From positions 1-64,000 of the forward strand of contig CAYLMV010000002.1 of assembly GCA_964384415.1 (NCBI GenBank): a stretch of DNA of 64,000 bases, in the 5' to 3' direction. The translations under genes and the position numbers were made by a program. Shown in pieces: positions 60,231 through 64,000 of this stretch. Each line of letters starts with the position of its first letter. Positions within the stretch are counted from its first letter, which is position 1. Source of the stretch: JAGVPT01 sp964384415 (GTDB lineage Bacteria; Bacteroidota; Ignavibacteria; UBA10030; UBA8401). The notes under the pieces are model-generated. The model made no database searches, had not been told where the DNA came from, and was given only the letters and a program-made list of their open reading frames with translations.

Positions 60231-60947
60231 TTAAAAGTGGAGGAATTGTATTGCCAGGCCGCATGCCAATACCGTCAGGCCGGCAAGCGCGTGACTGTAG
60301 CGTTCAAGCTTTCCAACGGGGAGAAGGGAGAGTCCGAAGAGCGACGTCAAGACGACGGTGAGCATCGTGGCGATGGTAATGATGCCGAATATCACGCTCA
60401 CCGCCGCGACCTGACCATAATGCCCTTTCGCGGCTGGGTACATGAGGATAGGAATAAGCGGTTCGCAGGGACCGAAGACGAAAATCGTGAAGAGGATCCA
60501 CGGCGTCATAGACTCCTTCTCTTCTTCATGGACATGGAGATGTTCCATCTGGTGTGTATGTTCATGAGTATGGAAGGTCCCGTCCGGGTGGACGTGAACA
60601 TGGTGATGAGGCCTATTCCTTAACGCCCGCCGGATTCCCCACACGAGGTAGACAAGGCCGAATGCAATGAGAAACCAGCCGGCGAAATTTCCCCGGAAGG
60701 ACTCGATCCACTGCAAATGCATAATGGCAACGCCGAACATAATTCCAACAATACCGAGAACAACCGAACTGCCGACATGACCGATGCCGCAGAGAATGGT
60801 CACCCAGATTGTCTTGACCCGTGACCACTTCCCCGCCCGGGCCATCACGATGAACGGGAGATAATGATCCGGACCAAAGAGCGTATGAATGAACGCTACC
60901 GAAACTGCGGTAAGAAGCAAGAGTGACAACTCGCCGGTCATGAACAT
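60231..60947 (-). CDS. UreH-like NicO-superfamily metal transporter
   Basis: A 238-aa inner-membrane protein with about six helices. The first helix contains VAFIHTLFGPDHYLPFI, matching the H...GPDH motif of UreH and related Ni/Co transporters. A cytoplasmic or periplasmic loop in the middle is histidine-rich (HHHVHVHPDGTFHTHEHTHQ, about residues 114-133), typical of Ni/Co efflux or uptake proteins. The metal and direction cannot be read from sequence; TauE/SafE-type exporters are a related alternative. Confidence 0.8.
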   Translation of the reverse strand: MFMTGELSLLLLTAVSVAFIHTLFGPDHYLPFIVMARAGKWSRVKTIWVTILCGIGHVGSSVVLGIVGIMFGVAIMHLQWIESFRGNFAGWFLIAFGLVYLVWGIRRALRNRPHHHVHVHPDGTFHTHEHTHQMEHLHVHEEEKESMTPWILFTIFVFGPCEPLIPILMYPAAKGHYGQVAAVSVIFGIITIATMLTVVLTSLFGLSLLPVGKLERYSHALAGLTVLACGLAIQFLHF

Positions 60948-61018
60948 CCTTTGCTGTTGTACAAAATAAATCGCACCCCCTAGAAAATACGGAATTCTTC
61001 AGATCAACTCAATGCATT

Positions 61019-62329
61019 TCAGAAACTATTGTCCAGCGCTCTCCGGAGATCGTAGATAATATCCTCGGCTTTCTCAAGACCGACGGAGAGACGGATTCCC
61101 TCGGGATCAATTCCGCGTTTCAATTGTTCTTCCGGCGGGATGGCGGCATGGGTCATGGAGCCGGGGTGCTCGATGAGTGTCCGGATCGTTCCGAGACTCA
61201 CCGCAAGCGTGATCGTATACGATTTCTTGGCGATGAAATTGACCAGAGAATCGGCGCGGCGCCTCCGCTCTTTCGGCGTACTCCCTTTCGGAAGGAAGTA
61301 CAGAAGAGTCCCGGGGGCAAAATTTCCGTCGTAGTCGACAAGCTGGGAATGAGCCAACGATCGCTGTGGAAATGAATCGAGGCCGGGATAACTCACCGAC
61401 GCGATTCGCTTGTCGCGCTCAAGCGCCTCCGCGACTTTTTGCGCAGACTCAATTTGCTGACGGAACCGTACCGCAAGCGACGGAAGTCCGTAGACAAGAA
61501 TCGGCCAGGCGCTCTTTGTCGCCAGCACCCCGCCGAAATCCTTACGGTATAACATCAGGTGGTCGTAACTCCATTGCGGACCGATGACGACTCCCCCCAT
61601 GTCCGTGCTGAAACCGCATAACCCCTTCGTAAGAGATTCCACCACAAAGTCGACCCCGAAGGACATGGGCCGTTGACAAAAGGGAGTCGCAAACGTGTTG
61701 TCCACCACAGTGAAGATGCGGTGCAGAGGTGTCCGATGCGCGTTGTGCAGCTTGGCCAGCGCTACGATCTTCTGAATATCGATGAGCTCCATCGTCGGAT
61801 TCACCGGCGTTTCAAAATAGAGCATGCGCGTTTGCGGCGTGATGGCCTTGCTCAACGCTTTGGCGTCGTTGAAGTCTACCCAGGTGACCTTAATCTTGTA
61901 CCGCGGGTACCAGTTTTTGAAGAGAGAATAAGTGCACCCATACAACATTTTGTGCGCGACGATCTCGCTCCCCGTGCCGGCGAGGATCCCGCACACGGCA
62001 GAGATCGCCGCCATCCCCGTCGAAAATGTAATGGCGCACTCTCCCCCTTCGGCCATCGCCAGATTTTCTTCCAGAATCTCCTTGTTGGGTTCGCCGAGAC
62101 GGTCATAAATATAGATCGGGGCCTTCGATTTTACCTGAAAATCATCTCCGTGATGCGCGAATTCTATGAAGCCTTTCGCGCCGCGTTTCGTCGTGTCGAG
62201 CCGATACGTAGAAGATGACGAGATTGGGGGAATAAGATGGTGGCTGTAATCCCACTTTGTCGTGTAGGGTTTTCCGTAGATGAGCCGTGTTTCGGCGGCG
62301 TATGCTCTTGCCTTCGATTTCTTTTTCAT
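61019..62329 (-). CDS. PLP-dependent Cys/Met metabolism enzyme
   Basis: A 436-aa fold-type I enzyme of the cystathionine gamma-synthase / methionine gamma-lyase family. PLP contacts include FSTGMAAISAV and VDNTFATPFCQRP. The Schiff-base Lys lies in ESLTKGLCGFSTDMGGVVIG. LAVSLGTIRTLIEHPGSMTHA and GIRLSVGLEKAEDI near the C-terminus are family-typical. The SLG and PGSMTHA motifs fit both synthases and lyases; the reaction is not resolved. AAAGGAG precedes the ATG. No SAM riboswitch was seen in the 300-bp leader. Confidence 0.88.
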   Translation of the reverse strand: MKKKSKARAYAAETRLIYGKPYTTKWDYSHHLIPPISSSSTYRLDTTKRGAKGFIEFAHHGDDFQVKSKAPIYIYDRLGEPNKEILEENLAMAEGGECAITFSTGMAAISAVCGILAGTGSEIVAHKMLYGCTYSLFKNWYPRYKIKVTWVDFNDAKALSKAITPQTRMLYFETPVNPTMELIDIQKIVALAKLHNAHRTPLHRIFTVVDNTFATPFCQRPMSFGVDFVVESLTKGLCGFSTDMGGVVIGPQWSYDHLMLYRKDFGGVLATKSAWPILVYGLPSLAVRFRQQIESAQKVAEALERDKRIASVSYPGLDSFPQRSLAHSQLVDYDGNFAPGTLLYFLPKGSTPKERRRRADSLVNFIAKKSYTITLAVSLGTIRTLIEHPGSMTHAAIPPEEQLKRGIDPEGIRLSVGLEKAEDIIYDLRRALDNSF

Positions 62330-62764
62330 GGAAATACTCCTTTCGGCAATAGGCTAAGATCTCTCAAGCCGCATGCCCGGTTTCAGAAACAACGCGCGAT
62401 CCAGACAATCGGAGAAAACAGAAAGATTCCCAAAAGAACGAATCGATTTCCATTTTCAATAAGCACACCTCTTCGAATGCCTGTCCATAGCGCATCTGCC
62501 ATTCGCCGGTTGGATCGGGTCCCATATGGAATAGATTCACTCAAAGCCACTCCCTGCATTCGTTCGGTTGCGCGCCGTTCCACATATCATTGATATGCCG
62601 TCAGGTGTCGCAAGTATCGTACCAAAGCGCATCATATATAGGTGGGTTAACTGACAGGTTAGCAGGGAATGGATGGCGAATTTAACTGGCTTGAAATAGA
62701 AAAGCCGCACCTTTTGTCCGGGGTGCGGCTTTCTTTTTTTTGAATGATCTCGACGGCGGTGGTT
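62330..62764. other. Gene-free spacer with palindrome and ferritin terminator
   Basis: No gene was seen. The palindrome CATATCA-T-TGATATG (62583-62597, 7-1-7) lies about 250 bp upstream of the PLP enzyme and may be an operator or a repeat. A terminator sits at 62701-62732. Confidence 0.5.
62701..62741. terminator. Intrinsic terminator after the ferritin gene
   Basis: The stem AAAGCCGCACC / GGTGCGGCTTT (11 bp) has a 10-nt loop. It is followed by a strong T-run on the plus strand, and reads into TTTTCTATTTC on the minus strand behind the ferritin gene. Confidence 0.85.
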
Positions 62765-63259
62765 CTACTTGCTTGCCCTCGCTGCCAATTGACGATCCAT
62801 CATGATGATGCTCACCGGGGAATCGTCGATCATCTTCAACTGGTCCAGAATATCTCCCGCAGTCCTTTCCTCTTCTACTTGCTCGGTGATAAACCACTGG
62901 AGCATGATTTGGGTGGGATAGTCTTTCTCTTTGACCGCGAGTTCGTACAGTTTGGTGATCATTCCGGTCACTTTTTGTTCATGCTCAAGCACTTGCTTGA
63001 AGACATCTGCCGGAGATTTGAATTTCGTCTGGGGCTTTTCAATAACATCAAGTTCGACGTGGCCGTTTCGTTCGATGACATATCCGTAGAACTTCATCGC
63101 ATGACCGTACTCCTCGCCGCTCTGCACGCGCATCCAGCTGGCAAAGCCGGACAAATTCGCCTCGGCAAAATGCGAAGACATGGCTAAGTAAAGATAGGAA
63201 GAGTAGATCTCCTTGTTGATCTGGTGGTTCAGGGCATCCTGTATCGCCTTACTGAGCAT
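62765..63259 (-). CDS. ftnA: Bacterial non-heme ferritin
   Basis: A 164-aa iron-storage protein (24-mer cage). The four-helix bundle carries the ferroxidase residues in LNHQINKEIYSSYLYLAMSSHF, GEEYGHAMKFYGYV (E and H) and FITEQVEEERTAGDIL. The length is typical. A clear AAAGGAGAG ribosome-binding site precedes the ATG. It is monocistronic, with a terminator 25-65 bp downstream. No clear Fur box was recognised upstream. Confidence 0.95.
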   Translation of the reverse strand: MLSKAIQDALNHQINKEIYSSYLYLAMSSHFAEANLSGFASWMRVQSGEEYGHAMKFYGYVIERNGHVELDVIEKPQTKFKSPADVFKQVLEHEQKVTGMITKLYELAVKEKDYPTQIMLQWFITEQVEEERTAGDILDQLKMIDDSPVSIIMMDRQLAARASK

Positions 63260-63488
63260 CGCGCTCTCCTTTCAAAAGAATGAGAAAACTTGTGATTGCA
63301 TTGTTGCTCTCAATATAACAATCTGAACCTTGTGATGCATCTCAGGAGGTCTGCCGAGCAATAGTTCATCATTTGAGCGCTCGTGGGTTGTTGGAAATGC
63401 TGTGCAGCGTCATCCTGTGGACCCGTACACATACTCAAATAGCGACACTATCGGCTCATGAAGAATAGCAGCCTTCCGAAGGCTTGCT

Positions 63489-64000
63489 TCATGCCCACAA
63501 CACCAACCCCTGTTTCGAAGGGTTGTCGATGTCCTGGTTCCTGGGGAGGACACGGATCGTGTAGCCATGGCGTCCGCTTGAATCCGACTTGATCGTGCCG
63601 ACAAATTCGAACACTGTCCCTTTCGGTTTTCCGAACGGGGTCATCCTGCCGACCGTCGGATTGACAATTGCGCCGTTGGAATCGAGCGCTCCGTGATAAA
63701 GTTCGAGCGAGACGTCTTCCGGGGTGAGATTTACAAGATCGATGCTTGCCCGGACATCGAGCGATTCGCCGACTTTCATTCCCTTTTGACCATCCGATGT
63801 AATCTCGATGAACCTCAGTCCGGGCCAATTTGACTGGAGCTTCATCCGCCAGGCCGCAAGCGCCTTTGCTCCCCGCAGCTTGTCGCCGGAGAGGGAAACA
63901 GAATGAGAGTGTGCCCGCAGGTAGTAATCTTCCGTGTACTGCCTGACCATCCGGTTTGTGTTAAAGACCGGGCAAATTTCCCTCATTGAGGTCTTCATCT
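63489..64000 (-). CDS. glgP: Alpha-glucan (glycogen) phosphorylase, C-terminal part (partial)
   Basis: The frame is open to the window edge, so only the last 170 residues are present. The first of them, MKTSMREICPVFNTNRMVRQYTEDYYLRA, is the conserved C-terminal catalytic end of the short-type maltodextrin/glycogen phosphorylases found in Bacteroidota and archaea (GT35). The following beta-rich part is the usual C-terminal extension. The enzyme releases glucose-1-phosphate from alpha-1,4-glucans. The rest of the gene lies beyond the right end. Confidence 0.88.
   Translation of the reverse strand, partial: MKTSMREICPVFNTNRMVRQYTEDYYLRAHSHSVSLSGDKLRGAKALAAWRMKLQSNWPGLRFIEITSDGQKGMKVGESLDVRASIDLVNLTPEDVSLELYHGALDSNGAIVNPTVGRMTPFGKPKGTVFEFVGTIKSDSSGRHGYTIRVLPRNQDIDNPSKQGLVLWA

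Noticed and set aside
62330..62640. Possible SAM riboswitch before the PLP Cys/Met enzyme
   Set aside because: A GAAACCGGGC stretch recalls part of a SAM-I core, but the remaining core helices and the terminator were not found.
1..64000. CRISPR array, tRNA or rRNA genes
   Set aside because: No regularly spaced repeats and no tRNA T-loop/anticodon patterns were recognised in the intergenic regions; almost all sequence is coding.

Overview
The window is a 64 kb piece of chromosome at about 50-55% G+C from an FCB-group bacterium, most likely an Ignavibacteria/Bacteroidota-Chlorobi relative. Two large secreted proteins end in a type IX secretion (T9SS) sorting domain with the QN(Y/F)PNPFNP motif. 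Other lineage hints are a group-II GGGP synthase homologue, a mitochondrial-type aconitase, an HMA-AraC fusion regulator and a RAYT transposase. This placement rests on gene content only. A run of exactly 100 N inside alaS shows that the sequence is a draft scaffold.

Layout. 1-3.4 kb: copper efflux (CopA ATPase, CopZ-like chaperone, HMA-AraC regulator, minus strand), with the Met-rich end of a further gene at the left edge. 3.7-10.7 kb: a plus-strand housekeeping run (glmM, lone EutN/CcmL shell protein, dprA, DUF3109, rpoN, hslV, hslU) closed by a terminator. 10.8-16.7 kb: minus-strand envelope genes (barrel protein, large lipoprotein, DUF3467, TPR lipoprotein). 17-19.1 kb: NfeD protease and slipin. 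19.4-22.3 kb: bacilliredoxin and aconitase. 22.5-31.2 kb: clpS, thioredoxin-like protein, alaS (with gap), GGGPS-like, gmhA, ybaB, recR, two related lipoproteins and pheA. 31.3-36.4 kb: ftsX, a RAYT with its palindromes, and sdhCDAB. 36.5-54.3 kb: a long minus-strand block of secreted and envelope proteins. Its upstream part (54.3 to 41.6 kb) looks like one operon: CsgG-TPR lipoprotein, 1470-aa T9SS substrate, outer-membrane barrel, second CsgG protein, transglutaminase-TPR protein and CHASE2-adenylate cyclase. 54.5-64 kb: SDR protein, a sulfur locus (DUF4395 and rhodanese), two small membrane-protein/regulator operons, a UreH-like metal transporter, a PLP sulfur-amino-acid enzyme, ferritin and the end of an alpha-glucan phosphorylase.

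The most notable item is at 57.12-57.35 kb. A good sigma70-like promoter sits almost directly on a 42-codon ORF with eight cysteine codons in twelve. The ORF is followed by an intrinsic terminator and then the ribosome-binding site of DUF4395, with rhodanese downstream. This is the layout of a cysteine-responsive transcription attenuator in front of sulfur genes, and a possible antiterminator pairing can be drawn.

The intergenic regions are rich in short palindromes (several of 7-1-7 form), a two-copy structured repeat of about 50-100 bp, and low-complexity word repeats. No tRNA, rRNA or CRISPR array was seen.
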